Shown here piece after piece: positions 9,369-18,244 of a DNA stretch of 64,000 nt. Each line of letters starts with the position of its first letter. The first letter of the stretch is position 1. The position numbers and the translations under genes are program-made. Origin of the DNA: Nocardia spumae (lineage in GTDB: Bacteria; Actinomycetota; Actinomycetes; Mycobacteriales; Mycobacteriaceae); the NCBI RefSeq assembly GCF_020733635.1, contig NZ_JAJFZL010000001.1, forward strand, positions 4,340,001-4,404,000. The letters run 5' to 3'. The notes under the pieces were generated by a model. It saw only the letters and a program-made list of their open reading frames with translations, searched no databases and was not told where the DNA came from.

Positions 9369-11161
9369 CACACGGCCTCCAGTGTCGAGATGTCGCCTTC
9401 GGGCAGCCCGAGCTCACGAGCTTTCAGCAGGCGGCGCATCACCTTCCCGGAGCGAGTGTGCGGCAGCGCTTCGACGAAGTCGATCCGCTTCGGCGCCACC
9501 GCACCCAGCGTTCGCCGGCCGAACGCGGTCAGCTCCGCTCGCAACGTCTCGCCGGGTTCGTACCCCGGCCGCACCACCACGAATGCCTTGACCAGCTCTC
9601 CCGCGATCGGGTCGGGGGTGCCGATGACGCCGGCCTCCGCCACCGCGGGGTGCGACATGAGCGCGCTTTCCACCTCGAACGGCCCCACCAGATGTCCGGC
9701 GGATTTGATGACGTCGTCGGCTCGACCGACGAACCAGTAGTAGTCGTCATCGTCGCGACGCGCCAGATCACCGGTGAGATACCACCCCGCGGCGAACGAC
9801 CGCGCATATCGGACCGGTTCGTTCAGGTAGCCGCGGAACATCGACGGCCACCCCGCCCGCAGGGCGAGCTCGCCCACCTCGCCGATATCGGCGGGGATCA
9901 CCGCGCCGTCCGCGGTGACGGTACGCCCGCCCGGGCCGCGACGCAGGATCGTCGATTCCACTCCGGGCAGTGGCCGGCCCATCGAACCGGGACGGATCTG
10001 CGCGGCAGCGATATTCGCGATCATGATGGCCCCCGTCTCGGTCTGCCACCAGTTGTCGTGGATCGGGTGTCCCAGTGCGCGTGCTCCCCACGCCACTACC
10101 TCCGGGTTCAGCGGTTCGCCGACGCTGGCGACGAAACGGAGGCAGGACAGATCGGTTCCGGGTGGCAGGTCGTCCCCGCGGCGCATCAACATGCGCAATG
10201 CGGTGGGTGCGGTATACCAGACCGATACGCGTTCCGCGGTCAGGATGTCGTACCAGCGCTGCGGATCGAATTCGGCCTCGTCGCTGATGACGGTGGCGCC
10301 CAGGCTCAGTGGCGCGATCACCCCGTAGGACATGCCGGTCACCCAGCCGGGGTCCGCGGTACACCAGAACACGTCGCCGGCTCGCAGATCCAGCGCGGCA
10401 CGGGCGGTTGCCCGGTGTGCCACGATCGCGCCGTGCACATGGACGGCGCCCTTCGGTCTGCCGGTGGTCCCGCTGGTGAAGTGCAGTAGTGCGGGATCCT
10501 CGAATGCTGTACGGACGACCGGGAATTCGGCGTCCGCCGCGGCCATCGCGGGCGGCAGGGCGATGATTCCGGGCTGGTCATGGTCGCTGTCGATGACGAT
10601 GACGTGACGCAGAGCGGGCAGCGCGTCCCGGATCGGGGCGACCTTGCGCAGGTAGGAGGCCGTGGTGGTGACCAGGGTGCTCGCCTCCGCCAGCTCGAGG
10701 CGCTGCCGGACCGGCTCGGGACCGAACGCCGAGAACAGCGGCGATACGACACAGCCGGCCTTCCACGCGCCGAGCGCGGCGATATACAACTCGGGTGTCC
10801 GGCCGAGCAGGGTGCACACCCGCTGTCCCCGATAGACCCCGAGAGTGCGCAGGACATTGGCGAACTTGTTGCTCAGCACCACCAGATCGGCGCACCGGAG
10901 TACCGTGGCACCGCCCGATGCCGGCAGCCACCGCAACGACGGTGCCGGTCCGGACGATGCCGCGAGATGGCGATCGACGGCTTCGACGGCGATGTTGACC
11001 CCGCCGCCGTCGAGCCCCGCGAGCTCCGAACGCGCCGCGGACCACGAGAATTCACGACGAGCGCGCGCGTAATCGCCGATGGTGGCGCCCGCGATCTCCG
11101 CCTCGGACTTCTCGATCGGCACCCATCGCGCCGGCGCCTCGTGGTGCCGCACGGTTCCCAT
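9368..11161 (-). CDS. AMP-forming acetyl/acyl-CoA synthetase
   Basis: A 597-residue ANL-superfamily ligase, closest in layout to AcsA-type acetyl-CoA synthetases. The P-loop is [15 protein letters not shown] (about residue 250). Later come NWWQTETG (A5), [20 protein letters not shown] with the hinge region, the FEVESAL segment and the catalytic lysine in RSGKVMRRL (about 575). It activates a carboxylate with ATP and transfers it to CoA or to a carrier protein. The start at ATG 11161 is supported by a GGAGG-type site; the longer upstream frame is Arg/Pro-rich and looks non-coding. It is the first gene of a six-gene operon (ligase, E1-alpha, E1-beta, E2, ACP, PRPP-synthetase-like) whose genes overlap or lie within five bases of each other. 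Confidence 0.9.
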   Translation of the reverse strand: MGTVRHHEAPARWVPIEKSEAEIAGATIGDYARARREFSWSAARSELAGLDGGGVNIAVEAVDRHLAASSGPAPSLRWLPASGGATVLRCADLVVLSNKFANVLRTLGVYRGQRVCTLLGRTPELYIAALGAWKAGCVVSPLFSAFGPEPVRQRLELAEASTLVTTTASYLRKVAPIRDALPALRHVIVIDSDHDQPGIIALPPAMAAADAEFPVVRTAFEDPALLHFTSGTTGRPKGAVHVHGAIVAHRATARAALDLRAGDVFWCTADPGWVTGMSYGVIAPLSLGATVISDEAEFDPQRWYDILTAERVSVWYTAPTALRMLMRRGDDLPPGTDLSCLRFVASVGEPLNPEVVAWGARALGHPIHDNWWQTETGAIMIANIAAAQIRPGSMGRPLPGVESTILRRGPGGRTVTADGAVIPADIGEVGELALRAGWPSMFRGYLNEPVRYARSFAAGWYLTGDLARRDDDDYYWFVGRADDVIKSAGHLVGPFEVESALMSHPAVAEAGVIGTPDPIAGELVKAFVVVRPGYEPGETLRAELTAFGRRTLGAVAPKRIDFVEALPHTRSGKVMRRLLKARELGLPEGDISTLEAV

Positions 11162-11182
11162 CGCGCCTCCGCTCCCCGTCGT

Positions 11183-11196
11183 AGGACCTTGTTCCC
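11183..11196 (-). promoter_or_regulatory. Weak DosR-like box
   Basis: The sequence AGGACCTTGTTCCC matches the core of the mycobacterial DosR consensus (GGGACTWWAGTCCC) at 10 of 14 positions. It lies only ~22 bases before the ligase ATG, which is unusually close for an activator site, so it may be chance. Confidence 0.2.
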
Positions 11197-11344
11197 TCGG
11201 TTTCCAGTCAACGGTGTGCGGTCTGCCCGCAGGAGGGCGGAAAGACCCCGGCGGCGGTGACCTCTGTCGTCCCTGCGGGGATCGGTGATCCCAGCGGGGA
11301 ACGGCACCACCACGCCCACCGTCCCGGCTCCGATTCCATGACAC

Positions 11345-11358
11345 GGGCCATAGGTCCC
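11345..11358 (+). promoter_or_regulatory. Candidate DosR-like box
   Basis: The sequence GGGCCATAGGTCCC matches the DosR core consensus at 11 of 14 positions and keeps both GGG and CCC ends with the right spacing. It lies near the centre of the divergent region, about 185 bases from each start codon. Nearby genes are homologues of DosR-regulon members, which raises the prior, but binding is unproven. Confidence 0.35.
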
Positions 11359-11551
11359 GTGACCGTGGGAATCTCGCCCCTCCTGCGGGCCGCGGCGCAG
11401 GCGCAGACTCGCGATATGCGCACGCCACCCTCGCGGCCGACAGCGCGATGCGCTCGATCATCGCATCACCGAGTCCCTCGCGGCCACGGCCCGCTCCGAC
11501 CCGGCGACATCAGCAACCGCCGGCGCCGAGCGCTGGAAACGAGGTAACCGG

Positions 11552-12733
11552 ATGTTTCAACAGACAGTTCCGCTGGGCCGGATCGCCGGTATCCGTATCG
11601 GCGCGCACTGGTCGGTACTGGTGACCATCACGCTGTTCGTGTGGATACTCGGTCTGCAGCTGCGCGGCACCGGGAGCCCGGCGTTGGTGTGGCCGATCGC
11701 GGTATGCGCGGCGGTCGCGCTGTTCGCCTGCTTGATCGCGCACGAACTGGCGCATTCGATCGTCGCCCGGCGGCACGGGGTGCGGGTCGAGCGCATCGTG
11801 CTGTGGATGCTGGGCGGTGCGTCCGAACTCCGTGACGAACCGCGTGATGCGAGCGGCGACCTCCGGATCGCGATCGCCGGCCCGGCCACCAGCTTCGCGC
11901 TGGGCGTCGTCTTCGCCGCGGCGGCCGTCGTGGCCGATGCGGTGTGGCCGGATAGTGCGGTCGTGGCCGCCCTGGCGTGGTTGACGGTGACCAATATCGT
12001 CTTGGCCCTGTTCAATCTGCTCCCCGGAGCGCCGCTCGACGGCGGCCGGGTCCTGCGTGCGATCGTGTGGTGGCGCACCGGCGATCGCCTGCGAGCGGCG
12101 ACGGTGGCCGCCCGCAGCGGCCGGCTGCTCGGCACGATGCTCGTCGTCGTCGGCGCGATCGACATCATCGCGCTGCGACAGCTGGGCGGGCTGTGGCTGA
12201 TCCTGCTCGGCTGGTTCCTGCAGACCGCCGCCAACAGCGAGCTCGCGGTGGCCGGACTGCGACATCGCCTGGGCGGCACCACGGTACGCGATGTCATGAC
12301 CCGAACTCCGATGGCGGTACCGGGTGAGTGGACGATCGCGCAGTTGCTGGGGTCGGACGCACCGCACACCGGCCACCGGGTGTTTCCGGTCGTCGATGCC
12401 GTCGGCCACCCGACCGGCGTTCTGGCCTGGTCGGATCTCCTCTCGACCCGGGCGGAAGCGCGGGCCACGACTTTCGTGCGTTCGGTCGCGCGACCGCTGC
12501 GGGCGACCGCCATCGCCCGGCAGGACGAGCTGCTCGCCGATGTCGCCACCCGCGTCGTGCTGCGGCCCCGGCTCGACGCCGTCGCCGTGGTCGACTCGTC
12601 CGGCCACTTGACGGGTCTGATCACCGCGACCGATCTCGCCACCGCCTGTGACCGCTCGGCTCTGGGCCTCCCCCCGGGCGAGACGTCATACCGCCCCGCC
12701 ACCGATTCGACATACCGGAGGACACAGCCATGA
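11552..12733 (+). CDS. Site-2 protease (M50) with CBS domain pair, Rip3-like
   Basis: A 393-residue membrane metalloprotease. Several transmembrane helices fill residues 15-235. The zinc-binding HELAH motif lies in the second helix (about residue 70) and the third ligand in [10 protein letters not shown] (about 160). Two CBS domains follow (about 245-305 and 315-375, [10 protein letters not shown] and [17 protein letters not shown]) and probably bind adenosyl ligands to tune activity. Such proteins cleave membrane-bound substrates such as anti-sigma factors. The layout matches mycobacterial Rip3 (Rv2625c), a DosR-regulon gene. A GAGG site precedes the ATG, and the stop overlaps the next start (ATGA), so the two genes are co-translated. 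Confidence 0.9.
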   Translation: MFQQTVPLGRIAGIRIGAHWSVLVTITLFVWILGLQLRGTGSPALVWPIAVCAAVALFACLIAHELAHSIVARRHGVRVERIVLWMLGGASELRDEPRDASGDLRIAIAGPATSFALGVVFAAAAVVADAVWPDSAVVAALAWLTVTNIVLALFNLLPGAPLDGGRVLRAIVWWRTGDRLRAATVAARSGRLLGTMLVVVGAIDIIALRQLGGLWLILLGWFLQTAANSELAVAGLRHRLGGTTVRDVMTRTPMAVPGEWTIAQLLGSDAPHTGHRVFPVVDAVGHPTGVLAWSDLLSTRAEARATTFVRSVARPLRATAIARQDELLADVATRVVLRPRLDAVAVVDSSGHLTGLITATDLATACDRSALGLPPGETSYRPATDSTYRRTQP

Positions 12734-14739
12734 CCGCGGCACCCATCCTGCGCGATTCCTCGCAGCCGATATTTCGCGACCGTCGCGAGGCGGGTCGCGT
12801 TCTGGCCGGGCTGCTCGCGCATTATCGGGGACGCGGGGAGGTTGTCGTCCTCGGTCTGGCACGCGGCGGAATGCCGGTGGCCTGGGAGGTCGCCGCCGCC
12901 TTGCGAGCACCGCTGGACGCGCTCATCGTCCGCAAACTCGGTGCGCCCGGACATCCGGAATTCGCGATCGGCGCGCTCGCACCCGACGGCCGCGTCGTCG
13001 TCAACGACGACACCATCCGCGGGCTGCACCTGACCGCGGAACAGATTCGGTCCATCGCGCGCGAAGAGGCAGTCGAGCTGGCACGACGCGAACACCTCTA
13101 CCGCGCCGGCCGGCCGCCACTGCCGGTGGCCGGGCGCACAGTGATCCTGGTGGACGACGGATTGGCCACCGGTGCGACGATGTTCGCCGCCGTGGCGGCC
13201 ATTCGCGCCGGTGAACCGGAACGGATCGTCGTCGCGGTTCCCGCCGCACCCGAATCCACCTGCCGCGAATTCGATGCCCTGGTCGATGAGATGGTCTGCG
13301 CGACAATGCCTTCGCCGTTCCTCGCCGTCGGCGACTCGTTCTGGGATTTCACTCAGGTCGATGACGAGGAGGTGGCTCGGCTCCTGGCGGCGCCCACTGT
13401 CGGGGCACCGTCGACGGTCGGCGACCCGGCGGCGGTGATCGCCGCGGCCGCCGTGGACGCACCCGAGGGTGTTCCACCTCAGCGCACACTCGACGACCTG
13501 GTCGGCGATGCCCGGTTCGTACTCATCGGCGAAAGCTCACACGGCACCCACGAGTTCTACGCCGCGCGCGCCGCGATCACCCGTTGGCTCATCTCCGAGA
13601 AGGGCTTCACCGGTGTCGCCGTGGAGGCCGATTGGCCTGACGCCCACCGGGTCGACCGCTTCGTCCGCGGCGTCGAACAATCGACACCGACCCTCGCCCT
13701 CGGCGGATTCGAGCGCTTCCCCACCTGGATGTGGCGCAATACGGTCGTTCGTGATTTCATCGGCTGGCTGCGGCTGCACAACGACTACCAGCATCGCATC
13801 GGCGGGCCGCGGACCGGCTTCTACGGCCTCGATCTGTACAGCATGCACCGCTCGATGCGCCACGTCGTCGACTACCTCCGGGAGGTGGATCCGGCCGCGG
13901 CCGAGCGGGCCCAGCGGCGCTACGCCTGTTTCGACCGCACCAGCGAAAACGACAGCCAGGCCTACGGTTTCGCCGCCGCCTTCGGCGCCGGACACTCATG
14001 TCAAGCCGAGGCGGTCCGACAGCTGGTGGACCTGCAGCGCAACGCCGGTATCCATCAACAGGTCGTCGATGGCGAGGCATCCTTCGACGCCTTGCGCAAC
14101 GCCTGGGCGGTCCGCAACGCCGAGGCCTATTACCGGGCGATGTTCGGAGATCGAGTGTCGTCGTGGAATCTGCGCGACGAACATATGGCCGACACCCTCG
14201 ACGCGCTCTCGGCACATCTGAGCCGCGACGGCGAACCGGCCCGCATCGTGGTGTGGGCGCACAACTCGCACGTCGGTGACGCGCGAGCGACGGAGATGGG
14301 CGCCGACGGCCAAATCTCGCTGGGGCAACTGGTTCGTGAGCGGCACGGAACCGACTGCCGCACCATCGGCTTCACCACCAGCCGCGGCAGTGTCACCGCG
14401 GCGAGTGAATGGGACGGCGAGTGCGAGCACAAAACCGTGCGCCCCGCGTTGGCCAGCAGTATCGAGGAGTTGCTGCACGACACCGGCCGCCACAGTTTCC
14501 TGATCCGCACCGATGCCGACGGCGTCACCGAAATCCTGCGCAGTCCCCGCCTGGAGCGCGCCATCGGCGTGATCTATCGGCCGAGCAGCGAACGGCACAG
14601 CCACTATTTCCATTCCCGGCCGGCCGAACGCTACGACGCGATCATCCACATCGACAACACCACAGCCGTGCGGCCACTGGAACCGTCACCCGCGTGGACC
14701 ACCGCGGCCACTCCGGACACCTATCCGAGCGGGCTCTAG
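12730..14739 (+). CDS. Phosphoribosyltransferase-erythromycin esterase fusion (Rv2030c-like)
   Basis: A 669-residue two-domain protein. Residues ~10-220 form a phosphoribosyltransferase domain ([20 protein letters not shown] loop [14 protein letters not shown]). Residues ~240-650 form an erythromycin-esterase-like domain ([38 protein letters not shown] with a conserved His, and the closing [15 protein letters not shown]). The same fusion and length occur in M. tuberculosis Rv2030c, a DosR-regulon gene beside hspX. Its biochemical role is not established, and esterase-type folds of this family do not prove macrolide resistance. It is translationally coupled to the Rip3-like protease gene. Confidence 0.9.
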   Translation: MTAAPILRDSSQPIFRDRREAGRVLAGLLAHYRGRGEVVVLGLARGGMPVAWEVAAALRAPLDALIVRKLGAPGHPEFAIGALAPDGRVVVNDDTIRGLHLTAEQIRSIAREEAVELARREHLYRAGRPPLPVAGRTVILVDDGLATGATMFAAVAAIRAGEPERIVVAVPAAPESTCREFDALVDEMVCATMPSPFLAVGDSFWDFTQVDDEEVARLLAAPTVGAPSTVGDPAAVIAAAAVDAPEGVPPQRTLDDLVGDARFVLIGESSHGTHEFYAARAAITRWLISEKGFTGVAVEADWPDAHRVDRFVRGVEQSTPTLALGGFERFPTWMWRNTVVRDFIGWLRLHNDYQHRIGGPRTGFYGLDLYSMHRSMRHVVDYLREVDPAAAERAQRRYACFDRTSENDSQAYGFAAAFGAGHSCQAEAVRQLVDLQRNAGIHQQVVDGEASFDALRNAWAVRNAEAYYRAMFGDRVSSWNLRDEHMADTLDALSAHLSRDGEPARIVVWAHNSHVGDARATEMGADGQISLGQLVRERHGTDCRTIGFTTSRGSVTAASEWDGECEHKTVRPALASSIEELLHDTGRHSFLIRTDADGVTEILRSPRLERAIGVIYRPSSERHSHYFHSRPAERYDAIIHIDNTTAVRPLEPSPAWTTAATPDTYPSGL

Positions 14740-15040
14740 ATCCTTCGACTCTCGACACCCGCGCGGCCCGCCACGAATTCCCCGCAGATCCCGCGCCACA
14801 GACGCTGTTTGCACACAATTTACGCGGTGTAACGCCGCGGGAAGCCCACGGCATCACGGGCAAAACTAGACTGGCACCCACGTTCCCGACAGCCGGAACG
14901 ACCTTCCTGTTCGAGCAAAGGCGCGCGAACGTCGCACGCGCGCCGCGATCCGCGGCATCACCCCCGTTCCGGGATCGATGCGGACCACACCCGGCCATCG
15001 GAACATCCCTCCCGGACGTCGATACGACCGGAGGAAACTC
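14740..15040 (+). other. Intergenic region upstream of WS/DGAT gene
   Basis: About 300 bases without a credible gene. It contains an AT-richer spot near 14807-14870 that could be a promoter, and a GGAGG ribosome-binding site just before 15041. No clear terminator was seen. Confidence 0.4.
14807..14831 (+). promoter_or_regulatory. Possible SigB/SigF-type promoter
   Basis: GTTT (14807-14810), 15 bases, then GGTGTA (14826-14831) resembles the general-stress consensus GTTT-N14-17-GGGTAT, with a weaker -10. It lies ~210 bases upstream of the WS/DGAT start. A SigF-type gene is encoded 6 kb away. Confidence 0.22.
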
Positions 15041-16549
15041 ATGGGCCCCTCGGACACCACAGTTCTCGACGCTCGTACCACGACGGTCTACCTCAGCACA
15101 CCTGGTGAATCGATAGCCGGCGTGGACCGGGCGGCCCCCGCGCCGGCCCGCTCGGTCACCACCATCCCCCATGCCGCGTCCTTCGGGCCCCCGCGCCGAT
15201 TGAGCCCGCTGGATCTGCATCTGCTCGACAGCGAAACCTCCTCGACGCCGCTGCACATCGGTGCGATCATGCTGCTCGATTCCGCCCACGCAGCGGGTGG
15301 CGCGCTCGAGGTGTCGGCCCTGCGCCGGCTGTTCGCCGCACGGTTGCACCTGGTGGCACCGTTGCGGCACCGGATACGGACGGTCCCGCTCGGTCTGGAC
15401 CAGCCGTACTGGGAGGATTGCACAACCGTGGACCTGGGCTTCCACGTCCGTGACGTACTCCTGCCGGACGGCGCGACCGACGAGGACCTCGCCGAGTACG
15501 TCGCGCGGTGCCACGCGCAACCACTCGAACGATCGCGGCCGCTCTGGGAATGCCACCTCGTCTCCGGGCTCTCCGGTGGTCGTCAGGCCGTCTACACCAA
15601 GGTGCACCACGCGGTGATCGACGGTGTCTCCGCGGCCGAGATCATGGCCGCCGTGCTCGATATCTCCGAAACACCCACCACCACACCGGTGCCCGAGTCC
15701 GGTATGCGCCGCGATCGGACACCGTCGCCGATCGAGATGCTCGCGCGCAGTCTCCCCAACGCGGTGGTCAGGCAGTCGGCTCGCGCACGCGCCGCGATGC
15801 AGGCGGGGCCGGCGCTGGTGCGCGCCCGTGACGATCTCCGGTACCGGCATCCCGATGTGCCGTTCAACGGCCCCATCACACCAATTCGTAGTGTCGCCTA
15901 CGTCTCGCTGCCGCTGGACGTGGTGAAAGCCGTCAAGAAATCCGTCGACGGGACCGTCAACGACGTGGTGATGGCATTGTGCACATCGGCGCTGCGGAAC
16001 TGGATGCGCGACCGCGGCCTGCCCACCGACCGGCCACTGCTGGCGGCGGTGCCCACCTCCGTACGCACTCCCGAGCAGTTCGGCACGGCGGGCAACCAGT
16101 TCTCCGTCATGCTCGCACCGCTGCCGATCAACGAGGCGGACCCTCGTCACCGGCTCAAACTGCTGCGCAACGATCTACTCGTCGCCAAAGAACGCTTCCG
16201 CGCGCAACCGGCGACCGTGCTGCATCAGATCACCTCGCTGCTGAGCCCGATACTGCACGGCGTGCCCACTCGTGCGCTGCTCCGCGCCGCGGCACCGGCC
16301 CTGCCGCTGGCCAACGTGATCGTGTCGAACGTTGCCGGACCGCAGATACCGTTGTATCTGAACGGAATCCGCGTCCTGGCCGGCTACCCGGTCTCGGTGC
16401 TGACCGAATTGTCCGGCAGTCTCAATATCACCGTGATGTCCTACAACGGCCGGCTCGATTTCGGCATCCTCGCCTGCCCCGACACGGTGCCCGACGTCGG
16501 GCACATCGCACAGTATCTGCGGCAGGCCCTGACCGAACTGGATTCCTAG
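15041..16549 (+). CDS. Wax ester synthase/diacylglycerol acyltransferase (WS/DGAT)
   Basis: A 502-residue WS/DGAT-family enzyme that esterifies fatty alcohols or diacylglycerol with acyl-CoA to make wax esters or triacylglycerol. A ~55-residue N-terminal extension precedes the core RRLSPLDLHLLDSETSS. The catalytic motif HHAVIDG lies at about residue 190, and the family block PLLAAVPTSVR with GNQFSVMLAPLP at about 330-365. VIVSNVAGPQIPLY and LNITVMSYNG follow near the C-terminus. ATG 15041 has a strong GGAGG site. In mycobacteria a close relative (Tgs1, Rv3130c) stores lipid during dormancy, which fits the surrounding stress genes. Confidence 0.93.
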   Translation: MGPSDTTVLDARTTTVYLSTPGESIAGVDRAAPAPARSVTTIPHAASFGPPRRLSPLDLHLLDSETSSTPLHIGAIMLLDSAHAAGGALEVSALRRLFAARLHLVAPLRHRIRTVPLGLDQPYWEDCTTVDLGFHVRDVLLPDGATDEDLAEYVARCHAQPLERSRPLWECHLVSGLSGGRQAVYTKVHHAVIDGVSAAEIMAAVLDISETPTTTPVPESGMRRDRTPSPIEMLARSLPNAVVRQSARARAAMQAGPALVRARDDLRYRHPDVPFNGPITPIRSVAYVSLPLDVVKAVKKSVDGTVNDVVMALCTSALRNWMRDRGLPTDRPLLAAVPTSVRTPEQFGTAGNQFSVMLAPLPINEADPRHRLKLLRNDLLVAKERFRAQPATVLHQITSLLSPILHGVPTRALLRAAAPALPLANVIVSNVAGPQIPLYLNGIRVLAGYPVSVLTELSGSLNITVMSYNGRLDFGILACPDTVPDVGHIAQYLRQALTELDS

Positions 16550-16745
16550 CTCGATCGGGGCCGCCCGGCCGGCAGCATCCGGCGCCACGGCACGGGAGTA
16601 GGCCGGCGGGCGGTGATTTCACCACGTCGAAACGTTTCCGGGCGATGGTTCCGGCCCGAACTCGCCGAGAGTGTTCATACTGGGAGTGCACCCAATAATG
16701 ACGCGGTCCGCTCGAAGGGCACAGTCCGAGCAGTATCGTGTGCCG

Positions 16746-17444
16746 ATGATCAACGTCCGAGCGAAAATCTGCGGTATCCGGAGCGAATCCGACCTCCGGG
16801 CCGTTGTCGCGGCCGATGCCGACGCGGCCGGGTTCATTTCGGGCACGACACATTTCAGCGAGGACGAACTCGACGTCCGCAGAGCCCGGCGATTGTCGCG
16901 GCTGGTGCCATCGTCGATGGAGCGCGTGCTGGTCACTCACCTGACCGAGGCCGGCGCCGTACTGCGCCTGGCCGACCATATCGGCGTGGACTGCATCCAG
17001 TTGCACGGGCTGATCTCCCTCGACACCGTGCGGGAGGTCCGCCGCGGCGCGGCCGGGCGGAGGGTGATCCGCGCGGTCCACGTCACCGGGCCGGGCGCGG
17101 TCGGTGACGCTGTGCGGGCAGCGCCGAATTGCGATGGATTGGTGCTCGATTCGCGCTCGGCGAACCGGCTCGGCGGAACCGGCCGTACCCACGACTGGTC
17201 GATCAGCGCACGGATCGTCGACCTGCTCGGCGAATCGGAATTCCCGGTCATGCTGGCGGGCGGGCTCAACCCGCGCAATCTCACCGCCGCGATCGACGCG
17301 GTGGCACCGTCCTGGGTCGATGTCAACTCCGGCGTCGACGACTCACGCGGCGACAAGGACGCCTCGGCGTGCAGCGACTTCGTCAGGGCGGCACACGGTC
17401 TCGCGGCGCCGAGCGCTGCTCTAGCCCGACCGCGATCAGAATGA
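16746..17444 (+). CDS. Phosphoribosylanthranilate isomerase-like protein (TrpF family)
   Basis: A 232-residue TIM-barrel protein with the TrpF signatures: KICGIRSESDL at the N-terminus (catalytic Cys in KICG), QLHG, LVLDSRSANRLGGTGRTHDW (general-acid Asp and phosphate loop), LAGGLNPRNL and VDVNSGVD. It probably isomerises a phosphoribosylamine, either phosphoribosylanthranilate or a related substrate. No other tryptophan genes lie nearby, so it is either an isolated trpF or a paralogue with another role. ATG 16746 was chosen; GTG 16740 is an in-frame alternative, and neither has a strong ribosome-binding site. The last 62 bases overlap the convergent EamA gene. Confidence 0.82.
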   Translation: MINVRAKICGIRSESDLRAVVAADADAAGFISGTTHFSEDELDVRRARRLSRLVPSSMERVLVTHLTEAGAVLRLADHIGVDCIQLHGLISLDTVREVRRGAAGRRVIRAVHVTGPGAVGDAVRAAPNCDGLVLDSRSANRLGGTGRTHDWSISARIVDLLGESEFPVMLAGGLNPRNLTAAIDAVAPSWVDVNSGVDDSRGDKDASACSDFVRAAHGLAAPSAALARPRSE

Positions 17445-18240
17445 GCACGCCCGCGGCGGCCGTCGCGGAGCTGGGCAGGCTCCGGGTGCACACAGCCCCG
17501 ACCAGTGTTGCCACCACCGCCTCGTTGAGACCGACGACGCTGGCCGTCGGCGCGTCGAGCCACCTCAGCGCCCGCCAGTAGAGGGCGAACCCCGGGCCCA
17601 GGAGGGTGGCGCCCACCGCGGCGAGCTCGACCGCGGCCGGCACCGACGGTGGGTCGAGCGCGAGGAGCGGGCTGCTGGCGATACCGCCCAGCACCAATTG
17701 CAGTGCCGCGGAGGTGGTCGTGTGGTTCGGACCCGGCTGCCGGGCGATCACACTGACCAGCATTGCCACGCACGCCGCACTGCCGAGCGCCAGGCCACAT
17801 CCGGCCACCGCCGGGCCGGCCACCGCACCGCCCGGGTGCCGCCCGGTCACCAGCCAGATGGCCGCCGCGACCAGCAGCAACTCCAGCAGCACCGGAAGCG
17901 TCCGTGCCCGGCGCCCGCGCAGCAGAGCCACCGCGATGATCAGAACCGGCGCCGTGAGGTGCAGGGCGACCACCACCGGCAGCGGGCCGATCCGCAGCGC
18001 CGCGACGTACAACGCCAGATTCGCGGCCTCCAGTACCCCCAATCGCACGTACAGCGCCGGGTAGGTGGTGAGTGTCGCCCAGGGATGCTGGCCGCGCAGC
18101 CGCGCCGACACCAGCAACGGCACCGCCCCGCCGAGAGCCACCAGCCCCGCCGTGGCCGGAGCGGCGAGCGCTGCCAGCAGCGCGCTGGAGGTACCCCACA
18201 GACAGGTGACCGCGATCATGAGGGCGATCGGGCCGGCCAC
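17383..18240 (-). CDS. EamA/DMT-family membrane transporter
   Basis: A 285-residue, very hydrophobic protein with about ten predicted helices in two EamA halves. It begins with helix IALMIAVTCLWGTSSALLAAL; the second half includes LLGPGFALYWRALRWLDAP and ASVVGLNEAVVATLVGAV, typical of RhaT/EamA exporters of amino acids or metabolites. It starts at GTG 18240, four bases after the stop of the upstream toroid-repeat gene, without a clear ribosome-binding site, which suggests translational coupling. Its 3' end overlaps the opposing TrpF-like gene by 62 bp. Confidence 0.87.
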   Translation of the reverse strand: MAGPIALMIAVTCLWGTSSALLAALAAPATAGLVALGGAVPLLVSARLRGQHPWATLTTYPALYVRLGVLEAANLALYVAALRIGPLPVVVALHLTAPVLIIAVALLRGRRARTLPVLLELLLVAAAIWLVTGRHPGGAVAGPAVAGCGLALGSAACVAMLVSVIARQPGPNHTTTSAALQLVLGGIASSPLLALDPPSVPAAVELAAVGATLLGPGFALYWRALRWLDAPTASVVGLNEAVVATLVGAVCTRSLPSSATAAAGVLILIAVGLEQRSAPRDRVPP

Positions 18241-18244
18241 GGGT

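Larger units (their letters stand above)
11162..11551. other. Divergent intergenic region with no supported gene
   Basis: A stretch of 390 bases separates the leftward dehydrogenase/ACP operon from the rightward protease gene. Open frames here are Arg/Pro-rich and have no recognisable similarity. It probably holds the promoters of both units. Two DosR-like boxes are listed separately. Confidence 0.5.
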
